DNA of 64,000 bases from PALSA-894 sp963734185. GTDB taxonomy: Bacteria; Pseudomonadota; Alphaproteobacteria; Rhizobiales; Xanthobacteraceae. A program made the translations under genes and the position numbers. The stretch lies in the NCBI GenBank assembly GCA_963734185.1, contig CAVTGA010000001.1, positions 1,550,001 to 1,614,000 of the forward strand. Reading direction: 5' to 3'. This document shows, piece by piece, positions 37,875 through 47,221 of this stretch (position 1 is its first letter; every line of letters starts with the position of its first letter). A model generated the notes under the pieces. That model worked only from the letters and a program-made list of their open reading frames with translations. It was not told the DNA's origin and did not search any database.

Positions 37875-38914
37875 ACGGCCATCCGAAATACCTGGCCGGC
37901 CTCGGAAACGAGGCGCGGGCCGCGCGGCGCGCCGCGCTGTTCCGCGAGACACCGTTCCAGACGCTCGAACGCTGGATGCTCGGCACGGCCTGGGCCCTGA
38001 AACCCTCGCGTATCGCCGGCCTGCCGGCGCTCGGCCGCATGTGGTTCGCCGACCTCGCGGCGCGCGAGCGCTCCTTGCCGCACCCAAACCACGCGCTCGA
38101 CCGGCCCGACGGCCTATGCGGCATCGTACACGACTTCGATGCGCCGACCCTGATCGAGGCGCATCGCCGCGGGCTCTATCCATTCGCCCATGTCGGGCCG
38201 TTGAAATGGTGGTCGCCGCGCAACCGTTGCGTCCTGGCCTTCAGCGACTTCCACATGCCGCGCCGCCTGCGCAGCCGTCTGCGCCAGGCGCGCTATCGTG
38301 TCACCTTCGACCGCGCTTTCGAGCGGGTCGTCGCCGCGTGCGCCGCGCCGCGCGACGGCAAGTGGCCCCTCACCTGGATCACGCCGCGCATCATGCGCGC
38401 CTATGCGGAGCTGCATGATGCCGGCTACGCGCATTCGTTCGAAGTCTGGAACGGCGACGGCGACCTGGTTGGCGGCGGCTACGGCGTCGCGGTCGGCGGG
38501 ACTTTCACCATCGAGTCGCAGTTCACGCGCGATTCCCACACCTCGAAGATCGGCTTCGCCGTGCTCAACTGGCACTTGGCGCACTGGGGTTTTGTGCTCA
38601 ACGACAACAAGGGCCCGACCAAGAACTGTCTCGAGATGGGCTTCCGCGTCATCCCGCGCGCGGCATTTCTCGCCCGCAATGCGCGCGCGCAGCTGCTGCC
38701 CGACAAGACCGGCCGCTGGGAAGCCGAAGCCGAAGCCGCAACCGTCGCGGCCTGGCAACCGCGTCCGTGCGCCGAGGCTCGCTCGTTTGAGGATGCCGCA
38801 TCCGCGGCGTCGGGCAGCCGCGCCATGAACCCGGCGTCCGCCGCGCTCGTCCCTGCGTTCGATGCGCTCGACGGCTCGTTCGCGCTCGGCCATATGCTGA
38901 CCGCGGTGCTCTGA
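37871..38914 (+). CDS. Leucyl/phenylalanyl-tRNA transferase-like protein, copy 2
   Basis: This 347-residue protein is clearly homologous to copy 1 along its whole length, with the same extension (RETPFQTLERWMLGTAWALK), then RRGLYPFAHVGPLKWWSPRN, ARYRVTFDRAFERVVAACAA, HSFEVWNGDGDLVGGGYGV, IESQFTRDSHTSKIGFAVLNW and FRVIPRAAFL. The usual family ESMF is ESQF here. An 80-residue C-terminal tail is low complexity. It is longer than a standard Aat (220-240 residues) and differs from it in the C-terminal segment, so its substrate may differ. It is coupled to copy 1 by an ATGA overlap and convergent with rsmB (eight-base gap). Confidence 0.78.
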   Translation: MNGHPKYLAGLGNEARAARRAALFRETPFQTLERWMLGTAWALKPSRIAGLPALGRMWFADLAARERSLPHPNHALDRPDGLCGIVHDFDAPTLIEAHRRGLYPFAHVGPLKWWSPRNRCVLAFSDFHMPRRLRSRLRQARYRVTFDRAFERVVAACAAPRDGKWPLTWITPRIMRAYAELHDAGYAHSFEVWNGDGDLVGGGYGVAVGGTFTIESQFTRDSHTSKIGFAVLNWHLAHWGFVLNDNKGPTKNCLEMGFRVIPRAAFLARNARAQLLPDKTGRWEAEAEAATVAAWQPRPCAEARSFEDAASAASGSRAMNPASAALVPAFDALDGSFALGHMLTAVL

Positions 38915-38922
38915 GCGCAGCG

Positions 38923-40224
38923 TCACGCGCGGCGCGACATCAGCGCGACAAAGAACCCGTCGGTCGCGGTCCGCCGCGGGGTCATCAGCAATCCCTCGTC
39001 CGCCAGCAACGCGGCACGGCGGAACAGGAACGCCCGCTCCCCAAGCCCATTCGCGAGGTCCCTCGGCGGCACGATCGCGAACGCCGGATGGCGCTCGACG
39101 AACGCGCGCACCTGCGCGCCATTCTCTTCGTCGAGCAGCGAACAGGTGACGTAGGCAATGCGCCCGCCAGGCTTGACCAACGCCACCGCGCGGTCGAGCA
39201 CGATTGCCTGCTCCTTGATCCGTTCTGCGAGCGCGCCCGGCCGCACGCGCCACTTGGCGTCCGGATTGCGGCGCCAGGCGCCGCTGCCGGTGCACGGCGC
39301 ATCGATCAGCACCAGATCGGCCCTGCCCTGCAGATCGGCCAGATTGTCGCTTCCGCCACGCGGCGTACGCACCTGCACATTGCGCGCACCGGCGCGCTCG
39401 AGCCGCGCATGGATCGGCGCCAGCCGGCGCTTGTCGGTATCGGTCGCGTAGATCTGGCCGTGGTTCTCCATCATGGCGGCGAGCGCCAAGGTCTTGCCGC
39501 CGCCGCCGGCGCACAGATCGACCACCTGCTCGCCGGGCTTGGCTCCGGTCAACAAGGCCGCAAGCTGCGAGCCTTCGTCCTGGATTTCGATCAGTCCTTT
39601 GAGGAAGGCAGGTTCGGCGTGCACGGCGGGACTCTTGGCCTCCGCCGGCAGAACCAGGCGAAGCCCCCAGGGCGACCAGCGCGTCGGCTCCGGCCCAAGA
39701 TCTCCGGTTGCTTCCGCCGCCGTATCCCGATCCGCCTTCAAGGTATTGACGCGCAGGTCGAGCGGCGCGCGCTGGGCGAGCGCTGCACCCTCCTCCGCGC
39801 GCTCCTCTCCGAACACGCGGGCGAGATGCGGATCGAGCCACTCCGGATAGTCGCCGCGCACATGCGGCGGCGCGTCGCCGATGACCGCGGCACGCAGCCG
39901 CGCCAATTCCGCGTCGTCCAACGGCTTGGGCGCAAAACGCGCGCCGTCGCACAGCGCGGCGATCGCCTCCCCCGACAATCCGCGCTCGTGCCGGAGCATG
40001 CCGAGGAGGATGGCACGCGGCGAGTCCGCGCCCATGATCCAGGCGGACGACGCCTTGCGCCGCAGCGTGTCGTAGGTGAGGCCGGCGATCGCCGCGCGAT
40101 CGCCTGAGCCGGCAAAGCGATGCGACAGGCCCCAATCCTTCAGCGCATCGGCGGCGGGCCGGCGCCGCGCGTTGACGTCGGCGAGCACCTCGATGGCGGC
40201 GGACAGGCGCGCCGACGGCGTCAT
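38923..40224 (-). CDS. rsmB: RsmB/NOP-family RNA cytosine methyltransferase
   Basis: SAM-dependent enzyme forming 5-methylcytosine in rRNA. The 433-residue protein has an N-terminal NusB-like helical domain and the methyltransferase core: VVDLCAGGGGKTLALA, IYATDTDKRRL, the first Cys in LIDAPCTGSGAWRRNPD and the second in AYVTCSLLDEENG. Start ATG 40224 overlaps the stop of the MAPEG gene (ATGA). E. coli RsmB modifies C967 of 16S rRNA; the exact target here is not proven by sequence. Confidence 0.9.
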   Translation of the reverse strand: MTPSARLSAAIEVLADVNARRRPAADALKDWGLSHRFAGSGDRAAIAGLTYDTLRRKASSAWIMGADSPRAILLGMLRHERGLSGEAIAALCDGARFAPKPLDDAELARLRAAVIGDAPPHVRGDYPEWLDPHLARVFGEERAEEGAALAQRAPLDLRVNTLKADRDTAAEATGDLGPEPTRWSPWGLRLVLPAEAKSPAVHAEPAFLKGLIEIQDEGSQLAALLTGAKPGEQVVDLCAGGGGKTLALAAMMENHGQIYATDTDKRRLAPIHARLERAGARNVQVRTPRGGSDNLADLQGRADLVLIDAPCTGSGAWRRNPDAKWRVRPGALAERIKEQAIVLDRAVALVKPGGRIAYVTCSLLDEENGAQVRAFVERHPAFAIVPPRDLANGLGERAFLFRRAALLADEGLLMTPRRTATDGFFVALMSRRA

Positions 40225-40646
40225 CCGAGACCGAACAGGATGCGCACGGCGAAGATGATCCACATCAGCAGCAGGATCACCGTGCCGAACAGGTATGCGA
40301 AGAAGCGGCGCGGCACGCGGTTGGACGTGGTGTGGATGTAGGCATGCACCAGCCGCGACAGCACGAACAGCCAGGACATGACGACGAATAGCAGATCGGA
40401 CTTGCGGGTGATGATCGCGAGCGGCACCAGCGCGAAGAACAGCATCGGGATCTGGAACTGGTTGTTGAAACAGTTGGCGACCTGAATCGCATGCTTCGGC
40501 CAGTTCTGCTCGCCCAGCGCGGTTTCGCGGATGGTTGATTCGCCGCGCATGATGGCCATGTTGCGCAGGTAACCCATCCAGAACATCAGTGCGAAAGTGA
40601 GCAGGGCCTGCACGAACACAGGCGCCAGAATGGCTTCCATCGACAT
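40221..40646 (-). CDS. MAPEG family membrane protein, copy 1
   Basis: A 141-residue protein with four predicted transmembrane helices. It has the MAPEG-like core (NCFNNQFQIPMLFFALVPLA and LSRLVHAYIHTTSNRVPRR). The superfamily includes membrane glutathione transferases, but many bacterial members are uncharacterised. It overlaps rsmB by four bases. A second MAPEG gene lies 1.1 kb upstream on the same strand, beyond the CurA-like gene. Confidence 0.82.
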   Translation of the reverse strand: MSMEAILAPVFVQALLTFALMFWMGYLRNMAIMRGESTIRETALGEQNWPKHAIQVANCFNNQFQIPMLFFALVPLAIITRKSDLLFVVMSWLFVLSRLVHAYIHTTSNRVPRRFFAYLFGTVILLLMWIIFAVRILFGLG

Positions 40647-40673
40647 CGGACTCCCCCTCGGTTTCCGCCTGCC

Positions 40674-41693
40674 TCAGCCGGCGACCTTAACCAGCAGCTT
40701 GCCGAAATTCTTGCCCTTGAGCAGCCCCATGAAGGCTTCGGGCGCCTTCTCGATGCCTTCGACCACGTCCTCGCGGTACTTGATGCGGCCTCCCTTGATC
40801 CAGGTCGATACGTCGCGCAGGAAATCCTCGTGGCGCGCGGCGAAGTCGGTGACGATGAAGCCGCGGATGGTCAGGCGCTTGGTCAGGATCGCACGGAACA
40901 GCTGCGGCACGCGGTTGGGTCCGGGCGGCAGATCGGTCATGTTGTATTGCGCGATCAGCCCGCATACCGGAATGCGCGCGAATGTGTTGAGCAGCGGAAA
41001 TATCGCGTCGAACACCGGCGAGCCGACATTCTCGAAATAGACGTCGATGCCGTTCGGACAGGCGGCCTTGAGCCGTTCGGAAAGATCGGGCGCGCGGTGA
41101 TCGACGCAGTCGTCGAACCCGAGCGCTTCCTTGACGTACTTGCACTTGTCCGGTCCGCCGGCGATACCGACGGCGCGCGCGCCCTTGATCTTCGCGATCT
41201 GCCCGACGACCGAGCCGACCGCGCCGGACGCCGCCGACACGACGACCGTCTCGCCCGGCTGCGGCTTGCCGATCTCCAGCAGGCCCGTATAGGCCGTCAT
41301 TCCCGGCATGCCGAGCACGCCGACCGCGGTCGAGACCGGCGCGAGCTTGGGATCGAGCTTGCGCAGGCCTTTGCCTTCGCTGACCTCGTGGGTCTGCCAG
41401 CCCGAGCGCGACAACACGATGTCGCCGGGCTTGAAACGCTCGTTGTTGGAGGCAACGACCTCGCTCACCGTGCCGGCTTCGAGCACCCCGCCGATCTCGA
41501 CCGGCTTGGCATAGGATGGCGCATCGCTCATGCGGCCGCGCATGTAGGGATCGAGCGAGAGCCACTTGGTGCGCAGCAGAACCTGTCCCGGCCCGGGCTC
41601 CACGACGGGGTGCTCCTCCAGGCGGAAATCGGAGGGCTTCGGCTCGCCCACCGGACGGGAGGCGAGCACGATGCGGCGCGCGGTATCGGGCAT
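40674..41693 (-). CDS. NADP-dependent oxidoreductase (CurA/leukotriene B4 dehydrogenase type)
   Basis: A 339-residue MDR protein without zinc ligands, of the curcumin reductase/prostaglandin reductase group. Typical blocks: RPVGEPKPSDFRLEE, WLSLDPYMRGRMSD, GMPGMTAYTGLLEIG, the nucleotide motif SAASGAVGSVVGQIAK, and RGFIVTDFAARHEDFL. It likely reduces activated double bonds of enones with NADPH. Sandwiched between two MAPEG genes on the same strand, it may share a detoxification role with them. Start ATG 41693 gives MPDTARRIVLASRPVG. Confidence 0.88.
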   Translation of the reverse strand: MPDTARRIVLASRPVGEPKPSDFRLEEHPVVEPGPGQVLLRTKWLSLDPYMRGRMSDAPSYAKPVEIGGVLEAGTVSEVVASNNERFKPGDIVLSRSGWQTHEVSEGKGLRKLDPKLAPVSTAVGVLGMPGMTAYTGLLEIGKPQPGETVVVSAASGAVGSVVGQIAKIKGARAVGIAGGPDKCKYVKEALGFDDCVDHRAPDLSERLKAACPNGIDVYFENVGSPVFDAIFPLLNTFARIPVCGLIAQYNMTDLPPGPNRVPQLFRAILTKRLTIRGFIVTDFAARHEDFLRDVSTWIKGGRIKYREDVVEGIEKAPEAFMGLLKGKNFGKLLVKVAG

Positions 41694-41727
41694 GGCAGGC
41701 TCCTGCAACGGGATCGGGGGCTCCGGT

Positions 41728-42144
41728 CTAGCGCCCCAACCCCTCGAATGCCAGCACGACGACGTGGCCCACCAGCACGACGACGCCGGCGAAGTTGATC
41801 AGGAACACCTGCCCGCGCAGCGGCACGTTGTCGGTCAAGGTCTGCACCAGCGTGTGGATCACGCGTCCGGCGACGAACACCCATGCGGCGACGACGTCGA
41901 GCGTCGTGACCCGCCCCAGCGCGATCAGCAGCGCCACGAGCGCATAGAAGATCAGCGGCAGCTCGAATTGATTGGCGAGGTTGCGGGTGATGCGCGCGAC
42001 ATGATGCGGCTCCTCGCCGCGCGCGAACGAGCCGTACTCGACCTCGCCGCGCTTTACCGCCTGCACCCGCGCGACCGTGAGCCAGACATAGAGCAGAAAG
42101 ACCCAGCCGATGTGCGCCAGCATCGGCCAGAGCAGCGAAGTCAT
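41728..42144 (-). CDS. MAPEG family membrane protein, copy 2
   Basis: The 138-residue protein has four membrane helices and the family core HHVARITRNLANQFELPLIFY and FVAGRVIHTLVQTLTDNVPLRG. It is only distantly similar to the MAPEG protein 1.1 kb downstream. It is the first gene of the group MAPEG, CurA-like, MAPEG, rsmB, all leftward with short gaps, and is preceded by palindromic repeats that separate it from guaB. Confidence 0.84.
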   Translation of the reverse strand: MTSLLWPMLAHIGWVFLLYVWLTVARVQAVKRGEVEYGSFARGEEPHHVARITRNLANQFELPLIFYALVALLIALGRVTTLDVVAAWVFVAGRVIHTLVQTLTDNVPLRGQVFLINFAGVVVLVGHVVVLAFEGLGR

Positions 42145-42152
42145 GGCGGCGA

Positions 42153-42252
42153 CTGGACCATGATCCGTTCAATTGAAGCGGATCATGGTCCAGCTTCCTT
42201 GCTTGAGCATGATCTTTTCCGAAAACCGGTTTCCACTTTTCGGGATCATGCT

Positions 42253-42255
<3 letters not shown>
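42153..42255. repeat. Two palindromes between guaB and the MAPEG gene
   Basis: A perfect 15-bp inverted repeat (42153-42167 with 42179-42193, CTGGACCATGATCCG) is followed by a GAGCATGATC pair at 42205-42214 and 42244-42253, whose interior matches the units at 4009 and 7351. The right edge overlaps the guaB stop codon (42253-42255). It probably folds at the 3' end of guaB mRNA. Confidence 0.8.
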
Positions 42256-43746
<1,491 letters not shown>

Positions 43747-43881
43747 TGGCCAACTCTCCTCGACTGCGCGATCCGGATATGAGCCGCCTGCCCGGCCCAA
43801 GGCCAGGGCATCGACTCGAAGGACCTGCGGAGTTGGCAAGGGGCGTTAGCACGCTCAAGCGTCAATTGTAAGACGGTTCTG

Positions 43882-43939
43882 GAGCGTTTTCCGGCGAAGT
43901 GTGCAGCGGTTCGCCGTGAGACAAACGCGACCAACGCAA
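43882..43939. repeat. 58-bp dispersed repeat upstream of guaB
   Basis: This stretch, starting GAGCGTTTTCCGGCGAAGTG, is identical in reverse orientation to 6791-6848, 37 kb away, with no mismatch over 58 bases. Shorter relatives occur at 7421-7463 and 3956-4005 (CGGCGAACCGG/CCGGAAAA types). It lies in the divergent region between guaB and the first TPR gene. Confidence 0.8.
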
Positions 43940-44024
43940 CGAACCCATCGTCGAACCTGAATGCCCGTTCATGCGACCAACCGAAGAAGGCCGTGGGGCG
44001 GACGGCCTTACGCGAGGACCTGCC

Positions 44025-44564
44025 ATGAACGGACCCGCATTAGCGCGCATCGCGACCATCGCATTTCCGGCGTTTCTGACCCTGTGCCATCCGGCGGCAG
44101 CCGACCCCGACAACGACCGACAAGTCTGCTGGTCGAAAGATGCCGCACCGGGGCCAAGGGTTGCGGCCTGTTCCGGCCTGATCGATGCCAAGGCCGTGCA
44201 GGGGCACGAGCTTGCCGTCACCTATTGCAATCGCGGCCACGGCCTGACCGAGCAGCGCGAGCTCGATCGCGCGCTTGCCGACTATCGCGAGGTCATTCGC
44301 CTTGCGCCCGAGGATGCGCGCGGTTGGCGCAACCGCGGCCTGATTTACCTGTTCAAGGAGGATTACGCGCGCGGCATCGTCGACTATACCCAAGCGTTGC
44401 GCTTCGATCCGACCGACGTGTTCTCCTGGAACAACCGCGGGCAGGCCAGGATGCGCAACGGCGATCGGGCCGGCGCCATTGCGGACTTCAAGAAGGCGCT
44501 CGAATTGCGTCCCGATCTGGAGACCGCGCGCGATGCGCTCCGGCGCCTCGGAGTTGCGCGCTGA
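44025..44564 (+). CDS. Exported TPR protein
   Basis: The 179-residue protein has a signal peptide (ARIATIAFPAFLTLCHPAAA), a Cys pair around DNDRQVCWSKDAAPGPRVAAC, and three TPR units (RALADYREVIRLAPEDARGW; RGIVDYTQALRFDPTDVFSW; GAIADFKKALELRPDLETAR). The start at ATG 44025 is preferred because the longer frame places 18 polar residues before the signal. It is the first of three exported-protein genes in a row. The function is unknown; TPRs imply protein-protein contacts in the periplasm. Confidence 0.75.
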   Translation: MNGPALARIATIAFPAFLTLCHPAAADPDNDRQVCWSKDAAPGPRVAACSGLIDAKAVQGHELAVTYCNRGHGLTEQRELDRALADYREVIRLAPEDARGWRNRGLIYLFKEDYARGIVDYTQALRFDPTDVFSWNNRGQARMRNGDRAGAIADFKKALELRPDLETARDALRRLGVAR

Positions 44565-44653
44565 CCCTGTCCATTTCCGGCCAAGTTTGCTCCTCAATCT
44601 CGCGCCAATTCGGCGCAGAGACTACCGATACCTGACGGGGGAGAGTTTCGTAC

Positions 44654-45166
44654 GTGCGTTCATTGGCGTCGCGTTGGTTCACGCTGCTTGCCGCACTCGT
44701 GCTGCTCGCCGCCGAGGTCGGCATGGCGGCCGCCTATGTGCTCAAGAGCGACGAGGGCCGCTTCAGCATCGAATTGCCGGCCGAGCCGTCGTTCCAGGCG
44801 ATCGACGAACAAAGCGCCGCCGGCGCGCACGTGCGCTATCAATGGCTGCTCGACCAGGGTCACCGGGCTTTCATCGTCACCTACAACGACTATGCGCGGG
44901 CGAGCGAAGCCGAGGCGCTCTACGACAGCGGCCTCGAAGGCGCGCTCGCGGCGACCAACGGCAGTCTGGTGCGTCAGCAGCCGGTCGCGCTCGAAGGATT
45001 GCGGGGACGCGAATTCTTCGCGCGCATGCCGAGCGGCAATATGCTGCGCCAGCGCCTGTTCCTGATCGGCGACCGCTTCTACCAGAACATCTACGTGGGA
45101 CCGTCCGGCTCGGAGGTCGAACCCGCGGTCGAGGCGTTTCTCGCCTCGTTCCGCGTGGTGCGTTGA
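44654..45166 (+). CDS. Exported protein of unknown function
   Basis: A 170-residue protein starting with GTG 44654, supported by GGGGGAGAG eight bases upstream. A signal peptide (RWFTLLAALVLLAAEVGMAAA) is followed by a compact domain with alternating beta strands (YVLKSDEGRFSIELPAEPSF, RAFIVTYNDYA, LFLIGDRFYQNIYVGP) that resembles small exported proteins of this order, sometimes annotated only as hypothetical. It lies between two TPR proteins and may form a complex with them. Confidence 0.65.
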   Translation: MRSLASRWFTLLAALVLLAAEVGMAAAYVLKSDEGRFSIELPAEPSFQAIDEQSAAGAHVRYQWLLDQGHRAFIVTYNDYARASEAEALYDSGLEGALAATNGSLVRQQPVALEGLRGREFFARMPSGNMLRQRLFLIGDRFYQNIYVGPSGSEVEPAVEAFLASFRVVR

Positions 45167-45251
45167 CCGACCGTTGCCCGGCATTGCTCACGGCGAGGCG
45201 CGCCGTTATGGGTAGCGCATCGTCGGACGCCCAGTACGCGGAGCCGCGCCG

Positions 45252-46637
45252 ATGGCCATCCTTGGCCGTGATGCTTGCGGCAGGTCGAGCCGTGCATACG
45301 CCCGCATCTGCGGGACGGCGATGCTTTTGCTCGGCGTCATGGCGCCGGCCGCCGGCCAGCCGCTGACGCGCGAGTGGCAGCAATGCGCGAAGAGCGACAC
45401 TGCGCCGGATGACGGCATCGCGGCCTGCACCGCCATCATCGAATCCGGCCGCGAGCGCGGCAAGAATCTGGCGATCGCGCACTTCAACCGCAGCAACGGC
45501 TGGCTCGCCAAGCGCGAACTCGATCTTGCGGCGATCGATCTGTCGGGCGCCATCAGTCTCGATCCACAGAATGCGAGCGCCTACTACAACCGCGGCAATG
45601 TCCGCTCGGCGCTCGGCGACGTCGAACGCGCGCTTGCCGATTTCGGCGAGGCGATCCGGCTCGATCCCAATCATGCGGCCGCCTACGGCGCGCGTGCGCT
45701 CGCATGGTACGGCCGCGGCAACATCAATCGCGCTATCGTCGATCTCGATCAGGCGATCAGGCTCGATCCGCGCAATGTACGCGCCTTGACGGCGCGCGGC
45801 ATTGCCTGGCGCGCCATGGGCGACCTCGATCTGGCAGTCCAGGACTTCGACCGCGCAATCGCGGCCGATCCCAGCGATGCGCGCGCGCGCAATGAGCGCG
45901 GCGTCGCGCGGCACGCGCTCGGCCAGTTCGACCGCGCGCTTACGGATTATGGCGAAGCGATCCGCCTCGATCCGCGCCTGGCGAGCGTCCACGTCAATCG
46001 CGGCGTGACGCACCTTGCCCGTAACGACCTTGACCGCGCCATTCTGGATTTCGACCAGGCGGTGCATCACAATCCGAACGCCGTTGACGCCCACGTCCAA
46101 CGCGGCGCCGCACTGCAGATCAAAGGCGACCTTGATGGCGCGCGCGCCGACTTCGACGCAGCCATCAGGCTGTTTCCCTCCTCGGCGGTCGCTTACGGCG
46201 GTCGCGGCAACGTGCTCCTCGCCAAAGCCGACTATGACGGGGCGCTCGCCGACTACAACCGCGCGATCGCGCTCAAGCCGGACTTTGCCAACGCCTACGG
46301 CAACCGTGGCCGCGTGTGGCGCGCCAAGGGCGAGCTCACCCGCGCGCTGGCCGATCTCGACCAGGCGATCCGGCTCGACCCGACCGACGCCGCAACGTTC
46401 AACAGCCGCGCCTGGACCTATCAGCTCGCCGGCCGCGACGGCGAGGGGCTCGCCGACGCCAACAAGGCGATCGAGATCGATCCGCGCAATGCCGACGCCT
46501 ACGACACGCGCGGCAACATCTACGTCAAGCTCGGATTGCGCGACAAGGCGGCCGAGGACTTCCGCAAGGCGCTCGAGCTCAATCCCAATCTCAAGACGAC
46601 GCGGGAAGCGCTGAACAAGTTGGGTGTGACAAGGTAG
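45252..46637 (+). CDS. Large exported TPR-repeat protein
   Basis: The 461-residue protein has an N-terminal hydrophobic segment (ICGTAMLLLGVMAPAAGQ), a Cys pair (QQCAKSDTAPDDGIAAC) matching that of the TPR gene 1.2 kb upstream, and about eleven TPR units of 34 residues, each ending ALADYNRAIALKPD or similar (for example RALADFGEAIRLDPNHAAAY). The whole length is repeat. The shared Cys-pair domain suggests that the two TPR genes are paralogues. A dispersed repeat follows the stop codon. Confidence 0.8.
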   Translation: MAILGRDACGRSSRAYARICGTAMLLLGVMAPAAGQPLTREWQQCAKSDTAPDDGIAACTAIIESGRERGKNLAIAHFNRSNGWLAKRELDLAAIDLSGAISLDPQNASAYYNRGNVRSALGDVERALADFGEAIRLDPNHAAAYGARALAWYGRGNINRAIVDLDQAIRLDPRNVRALTARGIAWRAMGDLDLAVQDFDRAIAADPSDARARNERGVARHALGQFDRALTDYGEAIRLDPRLASVHVNRGVTHLARNDLDRAILDFDQAVHHNPNAVDAHVQRGAALQIKGDLDGARADFDAAIRLFPSSAVAYGGRGNVLLAKADYDGALADYNRAIALKPDFANAYGNRGRVWRAKGELTRALADLDQAIRLDPTDAATFNSRAWTYQLAGRDGEGLADANKAIEIDPRNADAYDTRGNIYVKLGLRDKAAEDFRKALELNPNLKTTREALNKLGVTR

Positions 46638-46704
46638 TACCGCGCGGGCGCTACCTCTCCCCGCAAGCTGGGAGAGGTCAAGAAGGGAGCGCGCCCTCAC
46701 ACTC

Positions 46705-46822
46705 CGTCCTCATCCTGAGGGCCCGCCGAAGGCGGGCGTCTCGAAGGATGGCCACAGGCTCCGCGCTTGTGGCCATGGTCCGAGACGCCATGCTTCGCAT
46801 GGCTCCTCACCATGAGGGCTTG
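46705..46822. repeat. Intergenic palindromic repeat of the CCTCATCCTGAGG type
   Basis: The outer ends (CCTCATCCTGAGGGC and TCCTCACCATGAGGG) are complementary in part, with nested palindromes GCCCGCCGAAGGCGGGC, GGCCACAGGC...GCTTGTGGCC and GCCATGCTTCGCATGGC. This kind of unit, with TCTCGAAGGATGG in the middle, is common in Bradyrhizobium-like genomes. It separates the TPR gene from the convergent YqaE-like gene. Confidence 0.65.
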
Positions 46823-46841
46823 AGTTGCGCGTTGCGCGCAG

Positions 46842-47090
46842 TTAAGGCCGATAACCCGGCGGGGGCCCGTGCCGCTCGATCGCATCGACGACTTCGCGAT
46901 GCTTGCGCTCCTCGCGCTTCATGTGCACGGCGAGCACGCCGTGGATCGAGGGCACGAGCCACAGCACCGGGAACAGGAAGCCGAAGATCACGCAGGGAAT
47001 GATGATCACGATGTTGAGGATTGCCGAGAACGGCTGCCCGTTGAGCAGCAGTCCGATGGGAGGCAGCAGGGCGGCGAGAATGTAGATCAT
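46842..47090 (-). CDS. YqaE/Pmp3-family small membrane protein
   Basis: The 82-residue protein has two hydrophobic helices (MIYILAALLPPIGLLLNGQP and IVIIIPCVIFGFLFPVLWLV) and a polar tail (HMKREERKHREVVDAIERHG). It resembles the Pmp3/YqaE group of stress-related membrane peptides, though the tail is longer than the usual 52-60 residues. ATG 47090 is chosen to give the typical N-terminus; ATG 47129 would add 13 residues. Confidence 0.7.
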   Translation of the reverse strand: MIYILAALLPPIGLLLNGQPFSAILNIVIIIPCVIFGFLFPVLWLVPSIHGVLAVHMKREERKHREVVDAIERHGPPPGYRP

Positions 47091-47221
47091 CGTGGCCAAG
47101 CTCCGCGTGACGGCCAAAGGTCCGCGCAAGATGTAGGTACCCTTGCGCCCGGCGCAATGGTCTCGTGCCGGCCTGACCTGCTAAGAACCTCTGCTCGAGT
47201 CCAAGCCGTCTGCCCTTCCCA

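Noticed and set aside
44877..46700. 607-codon minus-strand ORF
   Set aside because: Antisense mirror of the TPR repeats; its apparent repeat structure comes from the TPR gene.
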